DNA of 64,000 nt. Origin: Chromohalobacter sarecensis. Its GTDB lineage: Bacteria; Pseudomonadota; Gammaproteobacteria; Pseudomonadales; Halomonadaceae. The stretch covers positions 62,001 to 126,000 of the forward strand of contig NZ_JAKGAN010000005.1 in the NCBI RefSeq assembly GCF_023061135.1, given 5' to 3'. This document shows positions 56,963-64,000 of this stretch, piece after piece. The notes under the pieces are model-generated. The model was not told the origin of the DNA and did not search any database. It worked only from the letters and a program-made list of their open reading frames with translations. Both the position numbers and the translations under genes were made by a program. Positions within the stretch are counted from its first letter, which is position 1. Every line of letters begins with the position of its first letter.

Positions 56963-57160
56963 ATGAGCATCCAGCTAGATCCTATCGTCTCGGAGTTTGC
57001 GACCCAGGAGCAGGCCGACAGCTATGATCGCTGGTTCCGGGCCAAAGTACAGCACAGCCTCGATAATCCAGGTCAGGGGATGTCCCATGACCAGGTCATG
57101 GCCAAGGTCGATGGGATCATTGCCGCCGCAGAGCGGCGCCAGGATGACAAAGAGTTGTGA
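56963..57160 (+). CDS. Antitoxin (stability-determinant type)
   Basis: 65 residues from ATG 56963 (GAGGAGGAG site). Resembles the small antitoxins annotated as stability determinants, which precede RelE/ParE toxins: opening LDPIVSEFATQEQADSYDRWFRAKVQ, then MSHDQVMAKVDGIIAAA. Its TGA overlaps the toxin GTG by four bases. It would neutralise the toxin and repress the operon, probably through the inverted repeat upstream. Confidence 0.85.
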   Translation: MSIQLDPIVSEFATQEQADSYDRWFRAKVQHSLDNPGQGMSHDQVMAKVDGIIAAAERRQDDKEL

Positions 57161-57432
57161 GCCTACTGATCCACTGGCATGACGATGCCATTGCCGACCT
57201 GCTTGAACTGATCACCTATATTGCCGAACGCGATCCCCAAGCCGCCCAACGGTTGCGCACCCGCCTCGAGGTAGCCATTGCCTCAGTGGCTGAGTACCCC
57301 TATCTGCATCAGGTTGGCCGCGTGCCTGGCACGCGGGAGATCGTGGCTCATCCGAACTTCATCGTGGTCTATCGAGTAACCGACCGCATTGAGATCACGT
57401 CCGTAGTTCACGCTCGCCAGAATTATCCATGA
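57157..57432 (+). CDS. RelE/ParE-family toxin
   Basis: 91 residues, start GTG 57157 overlapping the antitoxin stop. The ParE-like pattern is LELITYIAERDPQAAQRLRTRLE, then YPYLHQVGRVPGTREIVAHPNFIVVYRV and ITSVVHARQNYP. The conserved C-terminal VxHxRQ motif of ParE is present. Target (gyrase or mRNA) cannot be told from sequence. Confidence 0.87.
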   Translation: MSLLIHWHDDAIADLLELITYIAERDPQAAQRLRTRLEVAIASVAEYPYLHQVGRVPGTREIVAHPNFIVVYRVTDRIEITSVVHARQNYP

Positions 57433-57480
57433 TGGGTTCTTCGTCACTTCATGTGGATCTTGTGTGATATAGCATGCGCC

Positions 57481-58098
57481 TCACGGCGTTGCCGATCCCG
57501 GCATCAACAGGCTCCACCACGCCACACCCAGCAGCAGAAGGGCCAGCCCTCGGTTGAACCATTGCCACTGCCGTGTCGTACGGAACAGCCGAGCGACACC
57601 GCTGCCCATCAGCGCCCAACTCGCCAGGCAAGGTACGGCCACGCCGCCGAAGATGAGTGCCAACACGGCAACGTGCGCCGTGCTCGACGCGCCATCGGTG
57701 AATACACTGACCACCGAGAGCGCCATCATCCAGGTCTTGGGGTTGACCAGTTGCAGCCCGGCGGCCTGCAAGGCGCCAAAGTGCGGTACCCGGTCGGAGG
57801 CGTCGTTTGCCAGCGTCGGTGGCGGGCTGCAATAGAGCTTCCAGGCTAGCCAGCTCAGCCATATGACACCGAGCATTGCCATGATCTGGCGAACGCGGGG
57901 GTAGGCAAGCAGCGTATTTGCCAGGCCACCGCCGACGACCAGCACGATCATGGCGGCCGCCAGGCTGGCACCGAATACTGCGGGCAGCGCGCGCTTCCAG
58001 CCCCGGCGTGAGCCTTGCGTCAGAATCAGCAGGTTGGTCGGTCCCGGCGTGATCGAGGCGACGAAGGCGAAAAGCGTGAAGGGCAACCAGGACGACAT
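57481..58098 (-). CDS. LysE-family translocator
   Basis: 205 residues, six hydrophobic helices. The family start FAFVASITPGPTNLLILTQGSRRG carries the TPGPT motif; LQLVNPKTWMMALSVVSVF is the second conserved block. Exporter of an amino acid or derivative. Its 3' end is the parent of the duplicated fragment at 56769-56880. It is preceded by an AraC regulator and an RhtA-like exporter, all on the minus strand. Confidence 0.88.
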   Translation of the reverse strand: MSSWLPFTLFAFVASITPGPTNLLILTQGSRRGWKRALPAVFGASLAAAMIVLVVGGGLANTLLAYPRVRQIMAMLGVIWLSWLAWKLYCSPPPTLANDASDRVPHFGALQAAGLQLVNPKTWMMALSVVSVFTDGASSTAHVAVLALIFGGVAVPCLASWALMGSGVARLFRTTRQWQWFNRGLALLLLGVAWWSLLMPGSATP

Positions 58099-58183
58099 GG
58101 GGAACTCCGCAAAAAGAAGGGAATTGCCACTATGGCGTCGGTGGGCGTTCGCGTCTGGAAGGTTTGAGCAGCGACGTGTGGGC

Positions 58184-59020
58184 TCAGGTCGGTGGCCGGC
58201 AACGGCGCCGATAGTCGGCCGGTGTCAAACCGTAGGCACGCCGAAACCAGCGGCCCAGGTGGCTCTGATCGGCGAAGCCGAGTTCGCCGGCCACGGCGGC
58301 GGGTGATTCGCCTGTGGCGAGCCGCTGGCGGGCGAGACTCAAGCGCAGCTGTACCAGATAGGCATGGGGCGCCAGGCCGAAGGCAGCCTTGAAAGCGCGG
58401 GTCAGGCGGAAACGATCGACGCCGCAATGCTCGGCGAGCGTCTGCAGGCCGATATCGTCACTGCTATGGGCGTGGAGATACGCCTGGGCGCGTCGCGCAA
58501 CACGGGGCAGACGCGGATCGTCATCCCGGCGTCGCTGACGCCAGCCCAGGTGCGGCACCATGCCCTGCAGCAGCGTATCGAGCGCGGCATCGCGCTGGAG
58601 CCGCGTGCTCGGCGCGCGCAGCATAGTGAAAGCGTTAGCGACGGCGGCGATCAATGACGCGTCGTCGACCAGGGTCGAGGCGAATCCCGGTTCTCCCGCA
58701 GCGACGCCCGGCGTGCCGAATTGATGCAGCTCGCGTTGCAGCCAGTCTGCGTCAAGATAGAGCATGGAATACGTGAAGCCGCCACGCGTCGGCGCGTGGC
58801 CGTCGTGAATCTCGCCCGGCTCGACGAAGAAGAGACGCCCCGGCGTACTATCGTGTCGCGAACGCCGACAGTGAAACTGCTGCACGCCCTGTTCGGTGAA
58901 GCCGACCAGATAGCTATCGTGCCAGTGTGGGTCGTAGGCATGGCCCTCGAAGTGCGCGCGGATCGTCTCGATACCCGTATCGCCATCCTGCTGCAGGTCG
59001 ATCCAGTTCGTCGATGTCAT
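58184..59020 (-). CDS. AraC-family transcriptional regulator
   Basis: About 278 residues from ATG 59020 (GGGGAT site); ATG 59044 is an alternative. Cupin-like ligand domain (about 20-140; PHWHDSYLVGFTEQGVQQFHCRR, GRLFFVEPGEIHDGHA) and a C-terminal double helix-turn-helix (LAEHCGVDRFRLTRAFKAAFG; AGELGFADQSHLGRWFRRAYG). Located just upstream of lysE on the same strand, and downstream of an RhtA-like gene; AraC proteins of this type commonly control LysE exporters. Confidence 0.88.
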   Translation of the reverse strand: MTSTNWIDLQQDGDTGIETIRAHFEGHAYDPHWHDSYLVGFTEQGVQQFHCRRSRHDSTPGRLFFVEPGEIHDGHAPTRGGFTYSMLYLDADWLQRELHQFGTPGVAAGEPGFASTLVDDASLIAAVANAFTMLRAPSTRLQRDAALDTLLQGMVPHLGWRQRRRDDDPRLPRVARRAQAYLHAHSSDDIGLQTLAEHCGVDRFRLTRAFKAAFGLAPHAYLVQLRLSLARQRLATGESPAAVAGELGFADQSHLGRWFRRAYGLTPADYRRRCRPPT

Positions 59021-59098
59021 CTCATCCCCCTGCGCCCTCATCATGCTGAGCCGTTTAGCATGTCAGTGCGCGCAACGCTTGTCTGGAACGTTCGTGCA

Positions 59099-59992
59099 TC
59101 AGTCCGGTACCGGGGTCTCGAAGGTATCGCGTCGGCGCACCGTCAGCGTGGTGCCGATCGAGGCGACGATGATCAGGCCAATGGCCAGCCATTGCAGGCC
59201 GCTCAAGAGTTGGCTCAGGAACAGCAGGCCGGAAAGTGCGCCGATCGCGGGTTCCAGGCTCATCAAGGTGCCGAACGTCTGGGTAGGGAGGCGTGGCAGC
59301 GCCACCATTTCGAGCGTGTAGGGCAGGGCCGTGGACAGCACGGCGACGGCAAGCGCCAGCGGTAGTACTTCCGGGGCGAAAATCGCTGGACCGACGTCGA
59401 TCAGCCCGACAGGGGCGATCACCACCGCCGCAATGGTAATGCCCAGCGTGGCGCTTTGGGCGCCGTTGACCGAGCCTGCCTTCTGGCCGAACAGTATATA
59501 GAGTGCCCAGCAGACGCCAGCGCCCAGCGCGCAAGCCGCCCCATAAGGGTCTATCGGGCCATTGCGGTCGTCGCCCAGCAGCAGAAGGAACACCAGGCCG
59601 AGCACGGCAAATGCCACCCATAGCAGATCCAGCCAGCGTCGCGAGGAGAGCATCGCCACCGTCAATGGCCCGGTGAACTCCAACGCCACCGCGATACCCA
59701 GCGGCACGGTCTGCAGCGCCTGGTAGAAGAGCAGATTCATGACGCCCAGGGCGACGCCGTAGATCACGGTCGACTTCCAGGCGCGGCGGCTGAATCGCTG
59801 GCGCCAGGGCCGCATCACGATCAGCAGTATAAGCGCGGCGAGAATCAAGCGGATCGAGGTCGTGCCGGTGGCGCCGATGACCGGAAACAGGGTCTTGGCG
59901 ATGGAGGCGCCGGTCTGGATCGAGCACATCGCCACAATCAGTATGGCCACCGGCCACACTCTGGCCACGAATTCGCGCATGGCGACTGACAT
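59099..59992 (-). CDS. RhtA-like DMT exporter
   Basis: 297 residues from ATG 59992 (AAGGGAGG site). Ten helices. The segments SIQTGASIAKTLFPVIGATGTTSIRL and PLGIAVALEFTGPLTVAML closely follow E. coli RhtA (threonine/homoserine exporter). It probably exports amino acids. Upstream of the AraC gene on the same strand. Together with lysE it forms an amino acid efflux group. Confidence 0.87.
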   Translation of the reverse strand: MSVAMREFVARVWPVAILIVAMCSIQTGASIAKTLFPVIGATGTTSIRLILAALILLIVMRPWRQRFSRRAWKSTVIYGVALGVMNLLFYQALQTVPLGIAVALEFTGPLTVAMLSSRRWLDLLWVAFAVLGLVFLLLLGDDRNGPIDPYGAACALGAGVCWALYILFGQKAGSVNGAQSATLGITIAAVVIAPVGLIDVGPAIFAPEVLPLALAVAVLSTALPYTLEMVALPRLPTQTFGTLMSLEPAIGALSGLLFLSQLLSGLQWLAIGLIIVASIGTTLTVRRRDTFETPVPD

Positions 59993-60087
59993 GACACCTC
60001 CCTTGTGCTGGAACATGATACTTCCCTGATGACGCCAGGCCCGTCCTCACATGCCTAGAACACGCATTCAAAATTAAAGCGTCTAGA

Positions 60088-60438
60088 CTACGCCGTCTCT
60101 ACGCGGACATCTAACGCCGTGTCATCGAACGCCAGACGGCCGGCAATCGCTGCCATCTTCGCCAGCGGGTTGGCGTATTGCCAGGCGACATCGTGGTGCT
60201 CGTCAACGCTGTAGTACGTGGCGTCGCCCTTGAAGGGGCAGTGGGTTACGGTTTCGGAGCGCTTCAAGTGGCCCATGTGTACGTCGCTTTGGGGCAGGTA
60301 CTGACGCGGGGGATAACCGCGCTCGCGAAGCTCGATGGCGCGGGTGCTGTCGGCGAGCAGCGTGTCGCCGTCCCATACTCGAACGCGACGCGTGTGGGGG
60401 TGCAGGCTGATGCGGTCTTGCGTGGTGTCCGCGGGCAT
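60088..60438 (-). CDS. DUF427 domain protein
   Basis: 116 residues: RVRVWDGDTLLADSTRAIELRERGYPPRQYLP, then THCPFKGDATYYSV and VAWQYANP, the DUF427 signature blocks. A small beta-rich soluble protein of unknown function. It is a single gene; the intergenic region to 60709 holds no gene. Confidence 0.85.
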   Translation of the reverse strand: MPADTTQDRISLHPHTRRVRVWDGDTLLADSTRAIELRERGYPPRQYLPQSDVHMGHLKRSETVTHCPFKGDATYYSVDEHHDVAWQYANPLAKMAAIAGRLAFDDTALDVRVETA

Positions 60439-60709
60439 GAGGCCTCCCGACTATTGAGTGTCTGCCGATAAGGGGGATCCAGCGAGTGCGCGTTTCACGG
60501 CAGTCTCGGCATGCAGTGACTCGATACTCGGTCTTCCCGCGAGACGGATTGTCGCACCTTGCCTTGCATCATAGCGCCGCAGGCCGCCTCTGACCCGGGG
60601 TGCGTGCGCATGGCATCGGATACACCATGAGCACGCGCAATCATCTGGCTGTGTTTGGCACAGGGCTGCGCTAGTATGGCACGCGTCTGACAATCCCCCG
60701 GCCGATTCC
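60439..60709. other. Intergenic region before the DUF2946 gene
   Basis: 271 bases with short open frames on the minus strand that lack ribosome sites. Promoters for both flanking genes should lie here; none was clear. Confidence 0.35.
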
Positions 60710-61102
60710 ATGTTCTTTTTCTCGCGCACATCCACGCGTCGTCTCACTGCTTGGCTGAGTCTGTTCGCCATGCTGCTGGTCATCTGCGGCCCGGTGATAG
60801 GCCAGGCCAGCGCGTCCCTGCGGGATGATTCGATGCCCGCGCACAGGATGATGCACGCTGACGGTGGGCAGGGTGCGCCGTCCAGCGGCCATATCGAGTC
60901 GGTCGGGCTTCACGATCAGTGTGCTTATTGCTCGTTATTCGGCCATTTCCCGGTCATCGAGGGGGCTTCCAATGCCCCTTTACCGGACAATACCGCCGTC
61001 ATTGCGCCGCGCGTGCCGAGGGTACTTGCATCCCAGGCCGTGGCGACCACCTTCCCTAATGCACTGACCCGCGCCCCACCTCCCGTTTTTCGTCACGTCT
61101 AA
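60710..61102 (+). CDS. DUF2946-like small membrane or exported protein
   Basis: 130 residues. N-terminal hydrophobic segment (about 12-34) reads as a signal or anchor. A central HDQCAYCSLFGHF, with a CxxC pair, matches the DUF2946 pattern found beside PepSY and copper or iron-uptake genes. His and Met are frequent (MPAHRMMHADGG), which suggests a metal role, but function is unknown. The next gene encodes a PepSY protein. Confidence 0.7.
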   Translation: MFFFSRTSTRRLTAWLSLFAMLLVICGPVIGQASASLRDDSMPAHRMMHADGGQGAPSSGHIESVGLHDQCAYCSLFGHFPVIEGASNAPLPDNTAVIAPRVPRVLASQAVATTFPNALTRAPPPVFRHV

Positions 61103-61213
61103 GCGGTCTCGATCCGAGCCAGGCGTGTGCATATCGACGCATGCTCAGGGTCGTCGACCAACGATGGATTCGGCTACCTGTCGGTAGCCAACGGCACGCT
61201 ATGCGGGGGCTTC

Positions 61214-62557
61214 ATGTCTCGTTCTTCACGTGACGCCAGCGACCTTTATCGGTCGGTCTGGCGTTGGCATTTCTACGCGGGTCTCATCGCGATTCCCTTT
61301 CTGATCTCGCTGGCGGTGACCGGTGGGCTGTATCTCTTCAAGGATGAGATCGACCAGTGGCTCAACGCGGACATCGTGCGCGTCGAGGCACAGTCGTCGC
61401 CCACGGTAGCGCCGCAGCAACAGCTCGATGCCGCCGTGGCGGCACATCCCGGCGAGGCATTCCGCTACGTGCCGCCGGCAGCGCCCAATCTTGCGTCGGA
61501 GGTTGACATCACCACCGCCGACGGCAAGCAAGCCGTCTACGTCGACCCTTATACCGGTGAAGTTACCGGCACGACGGCCTATCGCGGCAGCGTGATGTGG
61601 ATCGTGCGGTCTATCCACAGCCTCAGCTACTTCGGCGAGACGGCCAGCATGATCATCGAGATCGTCGGCGGCTGGTCGATCCTGCTGGTACTGACCGGGC
61701 TCTACTTGTGGTGGCCACGCGGACGGCGCGGGGGCGTGATGACGGTACGCGCGACCCCGGCGAAGCGGCTCTTCTGGCGCGATCTTCACGCCGTTACCGG
61801 GCTCTTCGTGGCTGGCTTCATTCTCTTTCTCGCCGTGACCGGGATGCCCTGGACCACGGTCTGGGGTAGCAAGGTCAATGAGCTCGCCAACGGCCACAAT
61901 TTCGGTTATCCGGACGGGGTGCGTGTCAACGTGCCGCTCTCCGACGAACGGCTGGCGGAGCGGGAGAAGACGACCTGGTCGCTGGAGCAGGCGCAGTTGC
62001 CGGAATCGACGCCCGGGGGCGCGGACGCGCAGAGCATCGGCCTGAACGGCGCAGTACGGACGTTCGACGATCTGGGGCTCGCGCCCGGCTATGCCGTCAG
62101 CCTGCCGAGCGACCCTAGCGGGGTCTATACCGGCTCGATCTACCCCGACGATTTGTCACGGCAGCGCGTCGTGCATCTGGATCAGTACAGCGGCGAGCCG
62201 CTTCTGGATATGAACTATGCCGACTACGGCCCGCTGGGCAAGTCGCTGGAGTGGGGCATCAACGTCCATATGGGCCAGCAGTACGGGCTCGCCAATCAGC
62301 TGATTCTAGCGCTGGCCTGCGCGGGGATCGTGCTGCTGTGCGTCTCTTCGGGCGTGATGTGGTGGAAGCGCCGACCCAGCGGCAAGCTGGGAATTCCCCC
62401 TGAACCCAAGGATCCTCGCCGACTGCGCGGCGTGCTGGCGTTGCTCGCCATCGGTGGCGTCATCTTCCCGCTGGTGGGCGCCTCGATGATCGTCATGGCG
62501 GTGGTGGATGCACTGGTGCGTCGGTTCAGTGTCCGGCGTGGGGTGGCGGCCGTCTAG
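61214..62557 (+). CDS. PepSY-domain membrane protein (PiuB-like)
   Basis: 447 residues from ATG 61214. TM helices at about 20-42, 150-175, 195-215 and 380-410, with a large periplasmic part containing PepSY repeats (HPGEAFRYVPPAAPN, EVDITTADGKQAVYVDPYTGEVTG). Family: PiuB/PepSY-associated TM proteins, linked with siderophore or haem-iron reduction. No TonB receptor is nearby in the window. The DUF2946 gene upstream is a common partner. Confidence 0.85.
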   Translation: MSRSSRDASDLYRSVWRWHFYAGLIAIPFLISLAVTGGLYLFKDEIDQWLNADIVRVEAQSSPTVAPQQQLDAAVAAHPGEAFRYVPPAAPNLASEVDITTADGKQAVYVDPYTGEVTGTTAYRGSVMWIVRSIHSLSYFGETASMIIEIVGGWSILLVLTGLYLWWPRGRRGGVMTVRATPAKRLFWRDLHAVTGLFVAGFILFLAVTGMPWTTVWGSKVNELANGHNFGYPDGVRVNVPLSDERLAEREKTTWSLEQAQLPESTPGGADAQSIGLNGAVRTFDDLGLAPGYAVSLPSDPSGVYTGSIYPDDLSRQRVVHLDQYSGEPLLDMNYADYGPLGKSLEWGINVHMGQQYGLANQLILALACAGIVLLCVSSGVMWWKRRPSGKLGIPPEPKDPRRLRGVLALLAIGGVIFPLVGASMIVMAVVDALVRRFSVRRGVAAV

Positions 62558-62568
62558 TCCGGGGTGGC

Positions 62569-62598
62569 GGCGCGGTCGCCTTGGTGGACGACCGCGCC
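62569..62598 (+). terminator. Hairpin after the PepSY gene
   Basis: 10-bp stem GGCGCGGTCG / CGACCGCGCC with a 10-base loop, 12 bases after the stop; no strong T-run. Confidence 0.4.
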
Positions 62599-62667
62599 AT
62601 ATCCCTCGCCAGGACGGGGTATTATCCTGAAGGGGAGTATGTTCTCTCTCCGACCAGGATCGACGCG

Positions 62668-64000
62668 ATGAACGCTGCCTCCGCTCGCCCCACGACCCTT
62701 TCCGCCGCCTGGAGCCTATGGACGCTGTTGCTTGGCGTGGGGCTTCTGATGATGGGCAATGGCTTGCAGGGCTCACTGCTCGGGGTGCGGGCGTCGGCAG
62801 CGGATTTCGGCAACACGGTGACGGGGCTGGTGATGTCGTCCTACTTCGTCGGCTTCCTGTTGGGCTCGGTGCTGACGCCACGCAAGCTGCGCGAGGTAGG
62901 GCATGTGCGGGTCTTCGCGGCGCTGGCGTCGATCACCTCAGTGGCGATTCTGATCCACGCCTTGTTCGTCGAGCCGATGGTCTGGGCGGCCATGCGCTTC
63001 GTCACCGGTTTCACGTACGCGGGGCTTTATGTCGTCGCCGAGAGTTGGCTGAACGGCTACGCCTCCAACCGTCTGCGCGGGCGCCTGCTGGCGATCTATA
63101 TGGTGATCAGTTACCTCGGCATGGGCGGTGGGCAACTGCTACTTGGCAGCGCCGACCCGTCGGGCATGGCGTTGTTTCTGCTGGTGTCGATCCTGGTGTC
63201 GCTGGCCCTGGTGCCGATCTTGATTAGCTACACGCCGCAGCCCGAGCTCAGCCAACCCGAGGCGATGAGCCTGCGCGCGCTGTACCGGCTCTCGCCGTTG
63301 GGGACGGTGGGCTGTTTCATGACCGGCATCACCAATGGCGCGGTCTTTGGCATGGGCGCCGTGTTCGCTACCAACAGTGGCTTGAGCGTCGCGCAGGTGT
63401 CGGTCTTCATGGGCGCATTCATCTTCGGTGGCGCGATATTGCAGTGGCCGTTGGGCAAGCTATCCGACAAGGCTGACCGGCAATGGGTGATCGTCGGCGT
63501 CGCGCTGGTCGCGGTGCTGCTGGCGCTGGTCGGCGCGCTCGTCAGCGGCTGGTCGCCCCTGGCGCTGACCCTGCTCGGCGCACTATTGGGTGCGACGACG
63601 CTTACGCTTTACTCAATCTTCCTGGCCTGCGCCAACGACTTCCTCACCGACCAGCAGACCGTTGCGGCCAGCGCGAGTCTCGTCCTGGCGTTGGGTATCG
63701 GCGCGATTCTGGGACCGGCCAGCGCCGGCGTGCTAATGGAATGGCTGGGGCCGGACGGTTTCCTTTGGGACCTGGCCGTCATGCATATCGTCATGGTGTT
63801 GTTCGGGCTCTACTGCATTCGTTATTACCCGACTAGCGCATCGCCAGAGCAGGGCCACTACGTGATGGTGGCCTCAGATACCACGCCGCTGGGCACGGCC
63901 TGGACGGAAGAAGCCGCGCAGGAAGAAGGGCAACTGGAGCTGGCGCTGGAAATGGAGGCGGAACCGGAAGCAGATGATGATAGTGGCCAAGGGCCGGTCT
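62668..64000 (+). CDS. MFS transporter (YcaD-like), 3' truncated by the window
   Basis: The frame is open from ATG 62668 to the window edge (about 444 codons). Twelve helices of the MFS type appear: WSLWTLLLGVGLLMMGNGLQGSLLG, then SYFVGFLLGSVLTPRKLREVGHVRVF and MRFVTGFTYAGLYVVAESWLNGYA. These are hallmarks of the YcaD/MFS_1 group. The last part is an acidic C-terminal tail. Substrate unknown. The stop codon lies beyond the window. Confidence 0.88.
   Translation, partial: MNAASARPTTLSAAWSLWTLLLGVGLLMMGNGLQGSLLGVRASAADFGNTVTGLVMSSYFVGFLLGSVLTPRKLREVGHVRVFAALASITSVAILIHALFVEPMVWAAMRFVTGFTYAGLYVVAESWLNGYASNRLRGRLLAIYMVISYLGMGGGQLLLGSADPSGMALFLLVSILVSLALVPILISYTPQPELSQPEAMSLRALYRLSPLGTVGCFMTGITNGAVFGMGAVFATNSGLSVAQVSVFMGAFIFGGAILQWPLGKLSDKADRQWVIVGVALVAVLLALVGALVSGWSPLALTLLGALLGATTLTLYSIFLACANDFLTDQQTVAASASLVLALGIGAILGPASAGVLMEWLGPDGFLWDLAVMHIVMVLFGLYCIRYYPTSASPEQGHYVMVASDTTPLGTAWTEEAAQEEGQLELALEMEAEPEADDDSGQGPV

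Noticed and set aside
60451-60783. Minus-strand open frames in the gap before the DUF2946 gene
   Set aside because: No ribosome site, Arg- and Cys-rich shadow composition; they overlap the start of the DUF2946 gene.

Overview
The window looks like chromosome of a moderately halophilic gammaproteobacterium of the Halomonadaceae (Halomonas or Chromohalobacter type). This rests on the high GC with GC-rich third positions, the acidic proteins (for example the class C beta-lactamase and the quinoprotein), and the mix of polar amino acid importers, DMT and LysE exporters, LysR, AraC and MocR regulators and a Zur zinc regulon. The species assignment is inference. No rRNA, tRNA, IS element, CRISPR array or prophage was seen.

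Layout. 0-6 kb: the end of an aap/bzt-type general amino acid ABC importer (permease, permease, ATPase), then a sigma-28-promoted chemoreceptor whose ligand domain carries the amino-acid-binding signature. 6-13.2 kb: a finR-like LysR gene divergent from ferredoxin-NADP reductase, several small conserved genes, a quinone reductase/LysR pair, an EamA exporter, and a DacC-like carboxypeptidase with a SPOR domain. 13.2-21.8 kb: a probable catabolic cluster (UTRA-GntR regulator, amidase, four-gene polar amino acid ABC importer, MocR regulator, class III transaminase). 21.8-24.5 kb: katG bracketed by a 29-nt direct repeat. 24.6-29.3 kb: TauE/SafE permease and SDR, then a more AT-rich patch with a diguanylate cyclase, a LysE exporter, a decayed second copy of the SDR gene and a small basic protein.

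29-43 kb: cupin/LysR, a flavin split-barrel-like protein, SDR/AraC pair, tspO, mntP, a PQQ dehydrogenase with a separately encoded membrane anchor, a 57-residue exported-looking peptide, arfB, chaC, EamA, a minimal chemoreceptor and an acetylpolyamine-amidohydrolase-like enzyme. 43-49.6 kb: a 15-bp tandem repeat, 1-Cys peroxiredoxin, an SsuABC/TauABC-type importer operon ending in a DsrE-like gene, an NlpC/P60 lipoprotein and a LysR/DMT pair.

49.6-56.8 kb is a zinc-starvation locus: zinT, znuA, znuCB, folE2 and a COG0523 GTPase, with three Zur-box-like palindromes at its divergent or leading promoters. A class C beta-lactamase gene is transcribed away from the GTPase across the third box. Next is a type II toxin-antitoxin pair inserted beside the 3' end of a lysE gene, with a duplicated, diverged copy of that 3' end on its far side. 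57.4-64 kb: LysE, AraC, RhtA-like exporter, DUF427, DUF2946 and PepSY proteins, and an MFS transporter cut by the window edge. The strongest leads are the Zur island with the attached ampC, the two signs of insertion with flanking duplication (toxin-antitoxin; katG), the SDR remnant, the split quinoprotein dehydrogenase and the amidase/transaminase cluster.
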